A stretch of DNA of 64,000 bases from Vitis vinifera (GCF_030704535.1 NC_081823.1:2574501-2638500), one strand, 5' to 3'. Shown: positions 13,301 through 24,615, counted from the first letter of the stretch. The notes: generated from the sequence alone by a model not told the origin. Numbers and translations: made by a program.

Positions 13301-16300
13301 ACATTTGATAAATAGGAATGCTAGCTAGGGTACTTTTAATCAGGGTGATTCTCCCGCCCTTCGACAAGTATTGTCTTTTCCAACGGGCAAGTCTTCTCCT
13401 CATTCTTTCCTCCACCCCATCCCACATGGGCAAGGCCTTGTGCCGGGCCCCAAGAGGCAGCCCCAAGTATTTAACCGGAAAGCTTCCAATTCTGCAGCCT
13501 AACTCCACCGCCATTTCCTCAACATTATCAATCTCCCCTACTGGTATCAACTCACTCTTGGCCAGATTGATCCTTAGCCCAGAAGCCGCTTCAAACCACG
13601 CCAAAATCCATCCAAGATGAGTTACTTGATCCTTGCTGGCCTCGCAGAAGATAATAGTGTCGTCTGCAAAGAGCAGATGAGACACCATTATCTCCGCATC
13701 CCCTCTGTCTCTAAGCCTACAACCGGAAATGAAGTTCCCCTGTACTGCCCGCCTTATGAGTGCACTCAGCACTTCCATGCCCAAAATAAAAAGATAAGGA
13801 GAAATTGGGTCTCCTTGACGCAGACCCTTAGAACTGGAGAAGAAGCCTGCTGGAGCCCCGTTAATAAGGACAGAAAATTTTGCCGTTGAGAAACACCACC
13901 ACATCCAATCCATCCAACGCGACCCAAAGCCCATCTTTTTCAAGACCTTCATAAGAAAACTCCAACTGATGCTGTCGTAGGCTTTCTCAATATCCAACTT
14001 GCACACCAGCCCCTTTTCTTTCCTCTTTTGCCAGTAGTCAACCACCTCATTAGCTATAAGAGAGGCGTCTAGAATTTGTCTCCCCCTTACAAACGCATTC
14101 TGATCATCCGAGACCACCTTGTCTAATACCATTTTCAGCCTATTGGCCAACACTTTGGCCATAATCTTGTACAGCCCCCCTAACAGACTGATAGGCCTAA
14201 ACTCCCCTAGGTCCTCAACCCCACCTTTTTTTGGGATGATGACCAAGAAAGTGGCGTTCAGACTTTTAGCGAATGACTTCTGATCATATAACTCCTTGAA
14301 CAGCTCTACTATCTCCTCCTTAGCGAAGTCCCAACAAGCTTGCCAAAAGGCCACAGTGAACCCGTCCGGGCCTAGGGCCTTATCGCCGTTCATATCCATC
14401 AGAGCAGCGAAAATTTCTTCTTCAGTAAAGGGGACCTCCAAAGCTTCAGCTTCACTATGGTCGAGACTTTTGAGATGCAGCCCCTCTAAGTCGGCTCTCC
14501 ACCCTGGTTCTTCCCTTAGCTGATGCTGAAAAGCCTTAACAATCCCCTCCCTCACCTCCTGCTCCTCCACCAATTCCTCGCCATTTATTATAATTCTATC
14601 CAAAAAGTTATTTCTCCAATGGGCACTAGCCATCTTGTGAAAGAACCCTGTATTCTTATCCCCTTCTTTAAGCCACAGCTCCCTAGACATTTGTCTCCAA
14701 TGGGCTTCTTCCAAAAGAACCCACTTCTTGAAGTTCTCCTTAGCTTCGTTTTTCATATCCGTTTCCCTTTCTGAGAGGTCCCTACCACTTTCCACCCTAT
14801 CCCAAAACTCAATTTGCCGAAGGGCTAAGCTTTTATTCACTTCCACTCTACCAAAAACATCCCTGTTCCAGACTTTAATTTTCTCCTTCATCACCTTCAT
14901 TTTAGCAGCCATTCTAAAGCTAGCCCTTCCTACTCTTTCCCCTCCTTGCCACCATTCCCGAAGGAGCTCCTTAAACCCATCCACCTTGAGCCACATATTT
15001 TCAAACCTGAATGGAGAGGGTCCCCGGCTCATCCCACCCCCCTTCAACAGAATAGGGAAGTGGTCAGAGGTAGGCCTAGGGAGCCTACACTGAACAGCCC
15101 CCCTGAAGATATCTAACCAACCCTGGGATACCAGGAAACGATCCAATCTCGCCCAAGTCTGGTTATTCCTTCCCCCACTCCAAGAGTACACACCCCCCTG
15201 CAAGGGGAGATCAATAAGGGCAAGGTCATCCACCACCTGAGCAAACCTACGCATTGCTCCATTAAGGCTACCCTGCCTGCTCCTATCCCTTTGAGATAAA
15301 GTAACATTGAAGTCCCCTCCTATGCACCAAGGCTCATCCCAAATTCCCCTTATCGCTCCTAACTCCTCCCACAACATCTCCCTCTCCTTCCTATTACACG
15401 GCCCATAAACACCAGTAAAAGTCCAAACCACTTCGTTTTCAACATTCTTCAACCTACACGATATAGAATAATTGCCCACCTCCATCTCCAGCAGCTCCAG
15501 AGATCTCTTATCCCAGCAAACCAAAATACCACCCGCTGAGCCTTGGGCTCCCATAGCCCCCCAATCGAGGAACCTCCCAGAGCCCAGACTCCTCACCACC
15601 CCCTCAGTCATAGTCTGAATCTTCGTCTCCTGAATGCAGACTAAGTCCGCCCTTTGGCTCCTAATCATGGCCTTGATCACTTTCCTTTTAGAGCTATCAT
15701 TAGCTCCCTGCACATTCCAACTCACCAGCTTTATCTTCATAAAACAGCTGGAAACTGGCCCCCTCTTCCTTGCACAATGCCTTTCTGCTTCCTTCCCCCG
15801 TCATAGTTGATGGAACACTCAAGCCTCTTCAATTCCCTCTCAAATTTCGAATTTTCTAAGAGAGACTTGCGGTGCACTTTTTCCCTTCTTTTTCTGATTT
15901 TAACCATAAAATCCAGAATGTCCTTCTCTAACCCCGCTGTAGGAAATCCCAAGAACTGATTGAACCTTGCCAGCTCGCTCTCTTCCCAACTGGCCTCCCT
16001 CCAGTCCCTAATTTCTGGATCCATCTCTCCAACAAGACAGAGGCCCTGTCCACTAGCTCCCATCACACCATTGTTATCTTCCACCATCTCCCAGCGATCC
16101 ATAGACTTCATTGCTGCAGGCGTCCTTTCGATCATTCTCCGGTCCAAAACTTCCCTCTGGGATGCATCCAGCACCACCCCAGAACGGTCATAATACTCCC
16201 CCAGTGGAGTCCGACCAGAAAAATAAGAAGGGGGAGAGGGAGAAACACACACCAACGGTCCATAGAAATTAGGGGCGGTCCCATACCTCAAGGCTTCCTC

Positions 16301-19300
16301 CATTAGAGCGTCATCTGTCATCGAGCTCTCCACCAACCTTTGCTCCTCAGCCGAAGGCCTCCACAACCCACTCGTCACCATTAGAAACGACCAGGGCTGG
16401 TCCAGGCCCCCCTCAGAGCTTGGACCTACCCCATTAAAGGAACGGGCCCCCCGCACATGGGCCTCATCCACATTACAGATCAGAGGCGAGTCCGGGCCTC
16501 GAATCCCCAGTCCAACCCTTCCTAACAGCTTCTTCGAGGCCCGCCCAACGTCAGGAGGCAGCCCAATGTGGGTCAGCCCAGATTCGCAAGGAAAGGCCGT
16601 GGATGGGGAGGAACCAGAGGCGTCAAGCGGCCCAAGGGCCCACTGCGTCGCCAGCCCGCATGATTCATGGGGCCCACCCAACACCAGACCCGAGTCCGGA
16701 CCCACAGTCAGACCCGACCCCGAGGACTGCCCCCTCGTCCCATCATCAGACTGCAGCCGGACCTCGAGGCTTGAGCCTGCTACCAACCCCCTCACTCGCC
16801 CCCCCGCGCGTGCATAGCCTTCACCCCCGTCCTCGCCATCTGAAGCCAGAATGCCTTTGCCCTTTTCCTCCCTTACCATTCTCACAGTCGGCCTAATTTC
16901 CCACCACAGAGACAGCACATAGCGGTGCTCCTCGATTCGAACTTCCATTACATTGGGGGGCCTCTCCTGATTAAGCTTCACCAAGATCCTCGCCCACTGC
17001 AAGTCTTCCAACATTTCCGTCTGGTGGTCGATATCGATGAAGCCCCCGCATGCATCCCCTATTCTCTTAAGGGTATCCCTCTCCCAAAGCGAAACTGGCA
17101 GACCTAGGACACGCACCCAAGCCTCGCTCCTCTTTTCTCCTTCCTGCAAGCACCCGCACTCAGGCCTCCATTTTTGCAAACTGAGAGGAGACCCCAAGCA
17201 CGAGAAACCCCCAATTTTTAGGGCTTTCTCTGCTTCGGCCAAAAACTCAAATTCTAAGAGGGCTTTGCCCCTTTCCATTTTCGCTATTCCTAATTTGCCC
17301 TTTAAGCACCAAAATTTCGCCAATTTAGTCCCCCACTCTCTCAAATCTTCCCCTTTCCCAAAGCTGGTGTCCCAACTCCCCACCAGGCAATGAACCAATT
17401 TCCCCATACTCCGGCTCAGCTCCCTCTTGCCTAGCTCCACCCTCGCCGCTGCGCTCTCTTTCTCCTTTGATTGCACCACTGCTTCCGCGTAGGTTTTCCC
17501 CGTTGATGGCCTCAGAAGCGTCGCACCTTTTGTTTGAAAACTCATTTCCCTGTCGTAACACCCCAAACGGCGTAGCATCCCCGCCATTAACACCCAGTCA
17601 TTTTTGTCACCATTTCCCTTCGGGATAAAAATACTAAACCTTTTGTTTCCCAAATCTGTAACCCCTAACCGAATAAACAGCCCCCCCTTGTTTTGGTCTC
17701 GCACCATAAGAAAGGACCTCCCACTGTCCTTCCACTGCCTTTCCCAAGTTCCGGTTCCTGCAGTCCCAATACAGGCCTCCAGACCATCAATGAAGCATCC
17801 GATGCTATTCGGTCCCAACCTGACCCACGAGGATACTCCCCCTTTCCTTTCTACAATCAGCACTTGTACCTTGCCTTTCTGCTCCCGTACCTCTACATCA
17901 AACCATTTCGATTCCACTCCGAAACTTCCCTTCTTGGCCCTTCTCCTAACCCCCACGAAGCCATCACCTTCTTCATCAACCCTTGTGTCGCCCTCATGCC
18001 CTTCTAGCACTCGCCGCTCCCCTCGCTCCCTTCCATCGCTTTCACCCTCTCTCACACTAACCCTCTCTCTCGCTCTCTCACCCATGGAAAGTGGTCCTGG
18101 TACAGTTTTTAATCATTGGGGAACATAAACTAACTATTGCATTTTGTTAGGGTGTATCAAAACCTACCTTTGACTGATTATAGTTCAACAATATATTTAA
18201 CAACTCAGATTTCTAGTCAAGAAGCCATAAGCATCATAAATTCTGAGTTGCTGAGTATTTAAAGTGCACCAAAGCTAAAGGCATTTCAGCAATCATATAT
18301 AGGACAAAAATAAATTCCTGAATGTGGTGGTTACATTTTATCTTTTTTTTTAAAAAAAAAAAAAAAAATACCTTCTCTATAATGCTTGCCAAAATCATAG
18401 TTAACTCAAGAGATCACTGGGGATTTTTAAAGATCCTGCACCAGTATCACCTGGAAATGGATGCACTGCAACTTGGTATTTGTTTAAAGCCCAAACATTT
18501 TAGGAGTTCTCCAAATGAGCAACTGACCTCCATGAATTCATGATTAATAAAGCATCAACTTTATAAACAACTAAAAACAGCATATTAGTTTTCATGTTCA
18601 CCACAGTGAAAATTAAAACCTAAATAGATATAGATTACCTTTTCAAGGAGAAATTTTTCACTTGGTATTGCACCTTCCCTGATCCTCTGCACATAGTACA
18701 TCGCAATGCCTGCCATCCATTACAGGTTCGACAATTCCTGCAGTTCCAAGTACAATCTTAACTTTTAAGGAGGCATCTAATTTAAACCTAGTTGGCCTTA
18801 AATGACACCAGCATAAAATTGAACAGTAAGGTATATACGATGATTTACATATAAATTCTCAGCTTGAAATGCCTTTCAGTATAAGGACATTCTAGTCAAT
18901 TCTTTACAAATTATAAATTGATCTATGTAACGAAGGATATCAAGCTCTTTTTAATATCCATTAAATTGCTGCATTCTAGTAATACATTTTAATATCCATT
19001 AAATTTCTGCATTCTAGTAATACAAAACAATAACTTTGACTGATACCCATATTTTGAAAGTACAACAGAAGGAGGATCCTTATAGAAAGGTTTGATAATT
19101 CACAGACAATAAAATGTCATTCAAAGAAATCCAACCTGTACACTACCAAGAACTGCGAGCAGCAAATTTGATCCCAAATACTAGGTAGGATCAGGCATTG
19201 TCGATGTAGTTCATTTTTCAGCAGTTCTCAACATGGCTTCAAAACTCCTCTCATTTAGGTAAAGTCCAAGGAGTTCTATTGGTGATAGGAGAGGAGCCTG

Positions 19301-22300
19301 CTTGGGACCATTTGCTAATGATCCCAATAGCAGATACCAGTTGGCTCGTACAAAAGCAAACATATTGGTTATGCAATTTAAATCATGAGTCAAACTAGTA
19401 ACAACATCATAATTTCCTATAGACAATAACAGGGCTAATGAAGAGCCCAAAGGCCATGGTGATATAGTGAACTGCACTATCTAGAACCTTTCCTACCGTA
19501 GGAGAATTGTGAAAGGTTACCATTGTTAGGATAGGGTCTTTAAAAACAAAACATGATATAACAAAATTAGACTTGAGCTTCCACTGTATCTATCTATTGT
19601 ATGCATTGATATTGATTTAAGCATTCAGACTCATATCACTTGCATTGTACATGACTTGATACATTAGGAGTTACACAAAAGATACAAGTCATGGGTTCTT
19701 TGCAAGATTATAAGTAATTCATGGTTGATTCATGGATTTGGGCAATCCAATAGAGACCATAGTGCATTACCTCCGAATTTGAGGGATAATGTGTCTTGAC
19801 CATTGGGATAGGGTTCCCATGATAAGTGCACTAGTGTGTATCGTTACATTGGACAAAATTTACAATGAATCACAACATAAGGCTATTAAGTTGTCATGAT
19901 TTATCAAACTACTATATCACATAAACTCTCAACCTTGAGAGGATATTGAGTTTGTACTTAAATCAAGACGAGGTTTTGACCTATGGGTGAGACCCTAAAG
20001 TGGTCATATATTCCCTACGGCTAATGACAATAGGTATTCTTAATAGAGACACCACGATATCTCATGGGATTGAGACAATATGCCTCATTGGGTGATCTAA
20101 AGAACATGTGATCATGAAATCTATGACCATAGTAATTCCTTAAGTAAAATTTGACATATGTTCTTTATGAGGTAAAATATGTCAGTTGATCACATAATAG
20201 AAAGATTTGTAACTCAGAGATTGAAAAAGTAATCTTCATGGGTTGATAACACTATTCTATTATATTACAGACACCAATTCATGGGAAGTCTTCATGCAAT
20301 GAATAGTAGGCTACAAATCTGAGCTTTAGCTCATTATAATTTCATAGGATACTGGAGTACAGTTAACTCTCTTTAGTGGAATGTTAAGTCAACTTCAAAA
20401 TTGGATTCTGAGGGAGCTAATATTTTCCTATGGGTCCTAATGGTACCCGTTTGAGCTCCTAGTTCATGGTGACACAATTTATTTGAGGGATTTGCATTTG
20501 TAGTTCATAAGTGTGCAAAAAAGTGTTTTGGTAAAAACACGATGTTGCACTATTTTTTTTTTTTTTTTTTTTTTAAAGAGGAACCTTCCGTGGCCTAGCC
20601 CTTAAGACCCTCCATGGGGATCCAAACCTCAGGGTGCTATCCATGTCCACAATAACCAACACCAGGTAAATCAGGGTATTATCAACAACAAGATTCGAAC
20701 CCTAGACTATGTGCCTCTTATTGGGACCACACCTCCCAACATTCGCTATGACTTGTTGGGCTACCCTAGCGGGCACAAGGTTGCACTAAACCTTCTGAAC
20801 GGTCTTTCTAGATTTGTGGTTTAGGCTAATTAATTAATTATAACCCAAGTGGGTTGAATTAAGTAACCCAGACCCAATTTGGGCTTAAGTCACTTAAGCC
20901 CACATGGAACCCTACATAAACCCCCTTAGGGGTTTAAGGTTTAGGTTTTTGGCAATTTTCCACTGTGTTCCAGAGAGTGAGAGAGAAACTTTAGCCACCC
21001 TCATGGGGATAGAGAAGCCCACCCTTCTCTTGTGTCAGAATCCATGAAGAGAGCGATTGAGTGGAAGATTGTTGGGTAAACGAGCTCTTTGACAACTTCT
21101 TCAGATTGGATTCAATCTAAGAACATCTAGATCGTAGGTTTGAGTGTCTATCTCTAGATCTATGTTCATTATTGGTTTTTGATGTCATATATTTCTGTTG
21201 TGATAGATCTATAGAAGCTTATGATAGAATGCATCCTACCTGATTTGGGGCTAGGGAATGGAGCAATTTGTGTTTCCCAGCAACCACTTGGTATATCTGT
21301 ACAATATAGTAACTGTTTTACTTCTAATTACAGCCAGCATATGACTTTCTTGACAAGAATTTGATATTTCTCGCATCATTAGATGTATTGCAGAAGGCAT
21401 AGCAAGTTGATGTATTCACATCCCTATATTCAGTGTCAACATAGGTCTTAATCAAAGAACTGTAATTTAACTTCTATAATTTTTTCCTGCAGTTGTGAGA
21501 AAAAGAAACCAAAGGAATAAACCCATTAAGTTTGGAAGCATCCCTCCAAAGAACCCCATCCTAATTTGAACTTTAATACTCTCCTACAAGTGTGTGGTTC
21601 CAGAAAATCTACAAATTCTTTAAATGGCTTCTATTACAGTTTGGAGAGTACTGTACCTCATGATTTATGGTAATGTCATTCAATTGCTGCTTTCAAATAA
21701 CTCTAGCAAAACAAGCATATTTAACCAGAAAATATGTCAAAGCTCAAATGTCATAAATGATGAGGTTGCTTAGTGTGCTTAAGGATACCATGTATTTGTC
21801 AAGGCTATTTCCTTTTTGGATAAGAATGGCAGTCAAGATAAGCTGTTAATCAAAGTTCCATGACATCAAAAATATCTTCAAGTAATAAACAATAAAACAT
21901 CAAGGATATCATAAAAACATCAGAGATTAACATAATTTGCAAAAGAACAAAATAATAGCAATTGACAGATAACAGATGCCACAATCAAAATTCAAGGGAT
22001 ACTGAAAAACACCTTTGGCATAGAACCTTCTTTCCAAGGTCTAATGCAATATCATAGGTCCCAAGAGTAGCAACAACCTGCAATCAACCACCCGCAAAGA
22101 AGACAACCAATTTAAGGGATTCATGTTAACATCCACAATGTGAACAATAATATAATTGGTTTCAAAGTTCTGATTCCCTCTTTTGCAACTACTAGAGAGG
22201 CAAACCTTCAGATTGTATTTGAAATGTTATGGGGAAAGAATTGTGAAGAAAATATTTTGAACCCATGATCCAATGCAGTTTAATGACAAAAAAAAAAAAT

Positions 22301-24180
22301 TGAGATAGAGAGTTTGTCACACAAGATTTGATAAAATAAATTATGATGATTTAAGATGAAAACGATGAAACTCACTAAATGTGACATCCGGACTCAGTAT
22401 CAAGTTATGGCTATATATAATAATGAAAGAATGTAACTTTTAGCTATTAAAAAGGAAACATAAAAGGAGCAGACTTGAGCAGAAAATAGACTATAGGTCA
22501 TGGAAGAACCAAATACTATATCAAGCAGCAGACCTTGTCAGCTATGTTAGTATAGTTCCTCAAATCCCCAATCAGCTATAAATATCATCCTTAACCAAAA
22601 GAGATATCCTATTAGATCACCAAGCTTCAGAAAGAACTAGTCGGACCTCCAGATGAAGTTATCTAACACAACTTACTATCAAAGGAATAATCATATTCTT
22701 GTCTGCGATACCATTTTCTTTGCAATCATGTTCATTTGAATAGCAGTCCACTGTTCATTGCCAAACTATAAAACAGACTTAAATAAATTATAATTCATAT
22801 TTTAAAATTTTGCAAAATAAAAAAATAAAAGAAAAAACCCACTAACCAAGTGACTAGCATCAATCAAGCAAGTAGTGAACTAGGAGAATTCTTGTTCCCG
22901 GGAAGCTTGAAAATCAATTTGAAGGTGTTCTACAATCAAGCATTCTTGACAGTTGTTCTACAATCACGTCCCTCTAAAATTAGTTCTCCACTACAACCCC
23001 TCATGGAAAACCACACACAATAATGACATTGTTCACTTTTTGGTGTCTTCTAGGCATCATTTTTCACCATTCCTCTATTTATACTAATAATCTTGGTAAA
23101 CTACATTTCATATATTGCTTATTTGCCCTCCTTACTAGGAAATCTAAATTGTAAAGCATCTCTTCAAAACTCTAACTTAAAAATAAATCCTTTCTGTAAT
23201 TTGTCAATAAAGTGTATATTATCTACAAAACATACACCAAGAACCTATTGCAATTTTTCCCAGTATATTCATCCATAACTAATGCAAAGATATAAGAGCT
23301 TAATGTTGAATCTTGCCATAAGTCTATTGTGACTGCCATTTCACTTCTCTCTTCCAATTGTAAAACACTGGTATTACTTCTTCTATGTCCTCCCATGTCG
23401 TTCATCCAATGTGGATACCTAACTGATAGGCCCCCTCTGTCACATTATTTCTTTAGGAACCCAATACACTTTTACAACTAAAAAAATACCATACTACGGA
23501 CAAACCCACTAAATCAAACAAAGGTTCATACAATGTCAACTTTCAGAGTGACCAAAAGTTGAAAACAGATAAACCCACTAATTAAAAACACAAACACTTG
23601 CTAAAAAGAAAAAGAAAGATATACAATCTACTGACAGATAGATAAAAACTAGCCACCCACTTAACAAAATGCTCAAGTGAACCATTTAAACTAACAAATA
23701 TCAAGTCAGCCAGAACTTTCACACACCCATTAAATCAGAAGTATACATATGAACTCCACTCAGGCAAAAACACAAACAGCTGGTGCAGTCGTGACCCACT
23801 TGCCCAAATGACAAGTAACAACCCAAACAGCCGCTAAATTCTCAAAATTCACACACCCACTTCACCAGATTACAAGCACCAACGAGAAAACACATTCACA
23901 CATTCACACAAAACATACAAATGCATATTGGGTCATTCATTAGATGATAGCTTACGAAGATGGCGGAGAAAGAGAGTTTGGAAATGAACTCGGGGATGCC
24001 AAAGCCGCGAGGAGCAGAACCAGCAATGTCATAAGCGAGGGTGAAGGGAGAGAGAACAAGCTTAATTGGGAATTCGAGTATGTCAATCAATTGTTGGCCG
24101 TGACGAGCCGAGAATTGCTTGTACTGTAGGTCTGCGAACTGCTTCAGATTCCTCATCATACGGTCCGTCCCTTTCGTCAT
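1327..24180 (-). CDS. DnaJ-type cysteine-rich (CXXC x4) protein, 12 exons
   Basis: Exons on the minus strand are 24180-23956, 22077-22013, 18737-18639, 11429-11297, 10962-10903, 9676-9617, 8963-8841, 7754-7683, 5933-5796, 3703-3548, 2804-2700 and 1362-1327. All phases agree and give ~423 aa. The start is the first ATG of a clean exon 1. Four CXXC pairs (C99/C102, C110/C113, C168/C171, C179/C182) with CxGxG-like contexts resemble the zinc-binding domain of DnaJ, but there is no J domain. A mildly hydrophobic stretch at about 68-86 could be a membrane segment. The C-terminal half (195-412) is conserved-looking and charged, and the tail ends in a basic, aromatic KRRWWLF. I recall close plant homologues annotated only as DnaJ-related proteins; the function is unknown to me. 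Exon 6 ends at a GC rather than GT donor. Introns make up most of the 22.9 kb and contain several retroelements. Confidence 0.85.
7332..7372. repeat. Short direct duplication (19 bp) in an intron
   Basis: The 19-bp unit ATAAATAAGTATATAGCTA occurs at 7332-7350 and again at 7354-7372, within intron 8 of the CXXC gene (between exons 8 and 9). It is a simple slippage-type duplication. Confidence 0.8.
8555..8594. repeat. Perfect 20-bp tandem duplication in an intron
   Basis: Two identical head-to-tail copies (8555-8574 and 8575-8594) of a unit starting GCAAAAATTTTTAC lie in intron 7 of the CXXC gene. Identity implies a recent origin. Confidence 0.85.
12094..15740 (-). pseudogene. LINE ORF2: endonuclease / reverse transcriptase / zinc-binding, one frameshift
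   Basis: A 1013-aa frame (15740-12699) continues in another frame to 12094. The N-terminus is an AP-type endonuclease: SWNVQG (7-12), QETK (37-40), GDFN (142-145) and SDH (225-227). The reverse transcriptase follows, with the first catalytic aspartate in KLDIEKAYD (D583), the GLRQGDPISP block (639-648) and the FADD catalytic box (691-694). After the frameshift, the C-terminal part holds the zf-RVT module (a CFLCG...EEENVNHILLHC pattern) and the conserved [12 protein letters not shown] block. The break lies at a 7-base A/T run near 12718-12724 and removes the zinc-binding tail from the main frame. Endonuclease and polymerase residues all look intact. Confidence 0.92.
15737..18085 (-). CDS. LINE ORF1: DUF4283-type RNA-binding protein
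   Basis: This uninterrupted 782-aa ORF is the first ORF of the LINE. Residues of about 225-400 carry the pattern of the DUF4283 domain found in plant L1 ORF1 and gag-like proteins, with a WxLKGxLG-like block and a segment rich in WVRxLGLPxxLW. The second half is low-complexity and Gly/Ser/Pro-rich. I see no clear zinc knuckle. In the family, ORF1 proteins bind the element RNA and form the ribonucleoprotein; here that is inferred. The first ATG lies about 80 bases from the element's 5' end. The stop codon overlaps the ORF2 start (ATGA). Long plus-strand ORFs in this region are antisense shadows. Confidence 0.88.
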   Translation of the reverse strand: MGERARERVSVREGESDGRERGERRVLEGHEGDTRVDEEGDGFVGVRRRAKKGSFGVESKWFDVEVREQKGKVQVLIVERKGGVSSWVRLGPNSIGCFIDGLEACIGTAGTGTWERQWKDSGRSFLMVRDQNKGGLFIRLGVTDLGNKRFSIFIPKGNGDKNDWVLMAGMLRRLGCYDREMSFQTKGATLLRPSTGKTYAEAVVQSKEKESAAARVELGKRELSRSMGKLVHCLVGSWDTSFGKGEDLREWGTKLAKFWCLKGKLGIAKMERGKALLEFEFLAEAEKALKIGGFSCLGSPLSLQKWRPECGCLQEGEKRSEAWVRVLGLPVSLWERDTLKRIGDACGGFIDIDHQTEMLEDLQWARILVKLNQERPPNVMEVRIEEHRYVLSLWWEIRPTVRMVREEKGKGILASDGEDGGEGYARAGGRVRGLVAGSSLEVRLQSDDGTRGQSSGSGLTVGPDSGLVLGGPHESCGLATQWALGPLDASGSSPSTAFPCESGLTHIGLPPDVGRASKKLLGRVGLGIRGPDSPLICNVDEAHVRGARSFNGVGPSSEGGLDQPWSFLMVTSGLWRPSAEEQRLVESSMTDDALMEEALRYGTAPNFYGPLVCVSPSPPSYFSGRTPLGEYYDRSGVVLDASQREVLDRRMIERTPAAMKSMDRWEMVEDNNGVMGASGQGLCLVGEMDPEIRDWREASWEESELARFNQFLGFPTAGLEKDILDFMVKIRKRREKVHRKSLLENSKFERELKRLECSINYDGGRKQKGIVQGRGGQFPAVL
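18951..19024. repeat. Imperfect ~38-bp tandem duplication
   Basis: The block AATATCCATTAAAT(T/G)...CATTCTAGTAATACA occurs twice head to tail, with about one internal mismatch, in intron 2 of the CXXC gene. Confidence 0.75.
19524..21282 (+). mobile_element. Putative solo LTR of an LTR retrotransposon
   Basis: The 1.76-kb block starts TGTTAGG and ends CCCAGCA, fitting the TG...CA rule for LTRs. The flanking 5-mers ACCAT (19519-19523) and ACCAC (21283-21287) could be a target-site duplication with one mismatch. A promoter-like CCTACATAAAC at about 20911 followed by a purine-rich leader suggests plus orientation. There is no internal coding DNA and no second LTR, so a solo LTR formed by recombination is the simplest reading. 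A SINE is inserted at 20553-20779. The boundaries are inferred from these ends only; no family match was possible here. Confidence 0.5.
20553..20779 (-). mobile_element. tRNA-derived SINE with 22-base poly(A) tail, nested in the LTR
   Basis: On the minus strand the element begins with a tRNA-like head: an A-box-like TAGCCCAACAAG (20763-20752) and a near-perfect B box GGTTCGAATC (20701-20692). It ends in a poly(A) tract (22 T on the plus strand, 20553-20574). The 9-bp direct repeats GTTGCACTA at 20544-20552 and 20780-20788 are its target-site duplication. Pol III promoter boxes, short length, A-tail and TSD together are diagnostic of a SINE. It would have been moved by LINE machinery; which family is unknown. 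Confidence 0.82.
22945..23405 (-). pseudogene. Decayed RTE-type LINE reverse transcriptase fragment
   Basis: Minus-strand translation shows the block DSTLSSYIFALVMDEYTGK, which resembles the GLHQGSxLSPYLFALVMDELT motif of RTE-clade reverse transcriptases. It is followed, through stops and a frameshift, by a DNI.FID..QKGFIFKLEF stretch like the FADD-box region, and then by GMVKNDA*KTPKSEQCHY, like the thumb region. Many stops show it is an old relic. It lies in intron 1 of the CXXC gene. Confidence 0.6.
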
Positions 24181-24323
24181 TGTTGACGGGAGAGAGAGAG
24201 AAACAGAGAAAGGATAACGCTGGTTAAGGCCTTCAGCCTCCTTGCTAATGGGTTTGGGTAGTTTATCACAGACTGGGATAAGCCACTGCAGAGACCAACC
24301 AAGTCTCCGTTCCCAAACACTCT

Positions 24324-24332
24324 CCTTATATT
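24324..24332 (-). promoter_or_regulatory. Possible TATA box of the CXXC gene
   Basis: Read on the minus strand, AATATAAGG lies about 145 bases upstream of the start codon, and the stretch between is purine/GA-rich like a 5' UTR. The assignment rests on position and motif in AT-rich DNA, so it is weak. Confidence 0.35.
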
Positions 24333-24615
24333 ATTATTATTAATCCAACACTAAAATCTATTTTCAAATAGTGATTGGAAAAATTACAATTATTTTCTTT
24401 GTTAAGATTATTTGGGAAAATTAACTTAAGTTTCTTTCAAAAAATTAATTTATTTTTTTTCTAAATTATTGAATTAATATTTTTAATTCTAACTAATGTT
24501 TACCTTCATTCATATAAATGTATTTATTAAACAATAATATTAAAACTAATAAAATACTTATAAAATAATAAATTCTCATACAAATAAGATAAAAACAATT
24601 GAAAAAAAAAGTAGG

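Larger units (their letters stand above)
11965..18165 (-). mobile_element. Near full-length L1-type LINE in intron 3, sense to the host gene
   Basis: The element is bounded by a 15-bp target-site duplication, at 11950-11964 and 18166-18180 (13 of 15 bases match). Its 3' end is an A-tract on the minus strand (the T run at about 11965-11977). Inside are ORF1 (15737-18085) and ORF2 (15740 to about 12094), which overlap by 4 bases. The 5' leader is only about 80 bases long. One frameshift in ORF2 is the only coding lesion I see. It sits in the 7.2-kb third intron of the CXXC gene, in the same transcriptional direction. The 3' part is clearly related to the truncated copy at 35146-35441. It has a higher GC content and CpG density than its surroundings. 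Target-primed reverse transcription by the ORF2 protein is the known insertion route for the family. Confidence 0.93.

Noticed and set aside
17604..18128. 174-codon plus-strand ORF and other long plus-strand ORFs between 12.4 and 18.1 kb
   Set aside because: They are antisense shadows of the GC-rich LINE ORF1 and ORF2 and show no family features.
19211..19477. 88-codon minus-strand ORF in intron 2 of the CXXC gene
   Set aside because: I considered a retroelement fragment, but no conserved motif supports it.
20692..20763. tRNA-like A and B boxes suggesting a tRNA gene
   Set aside because: No cloverleaf arms pair, and the sequence continues into an A-tailed body with a TSD, so it is a SINE head.
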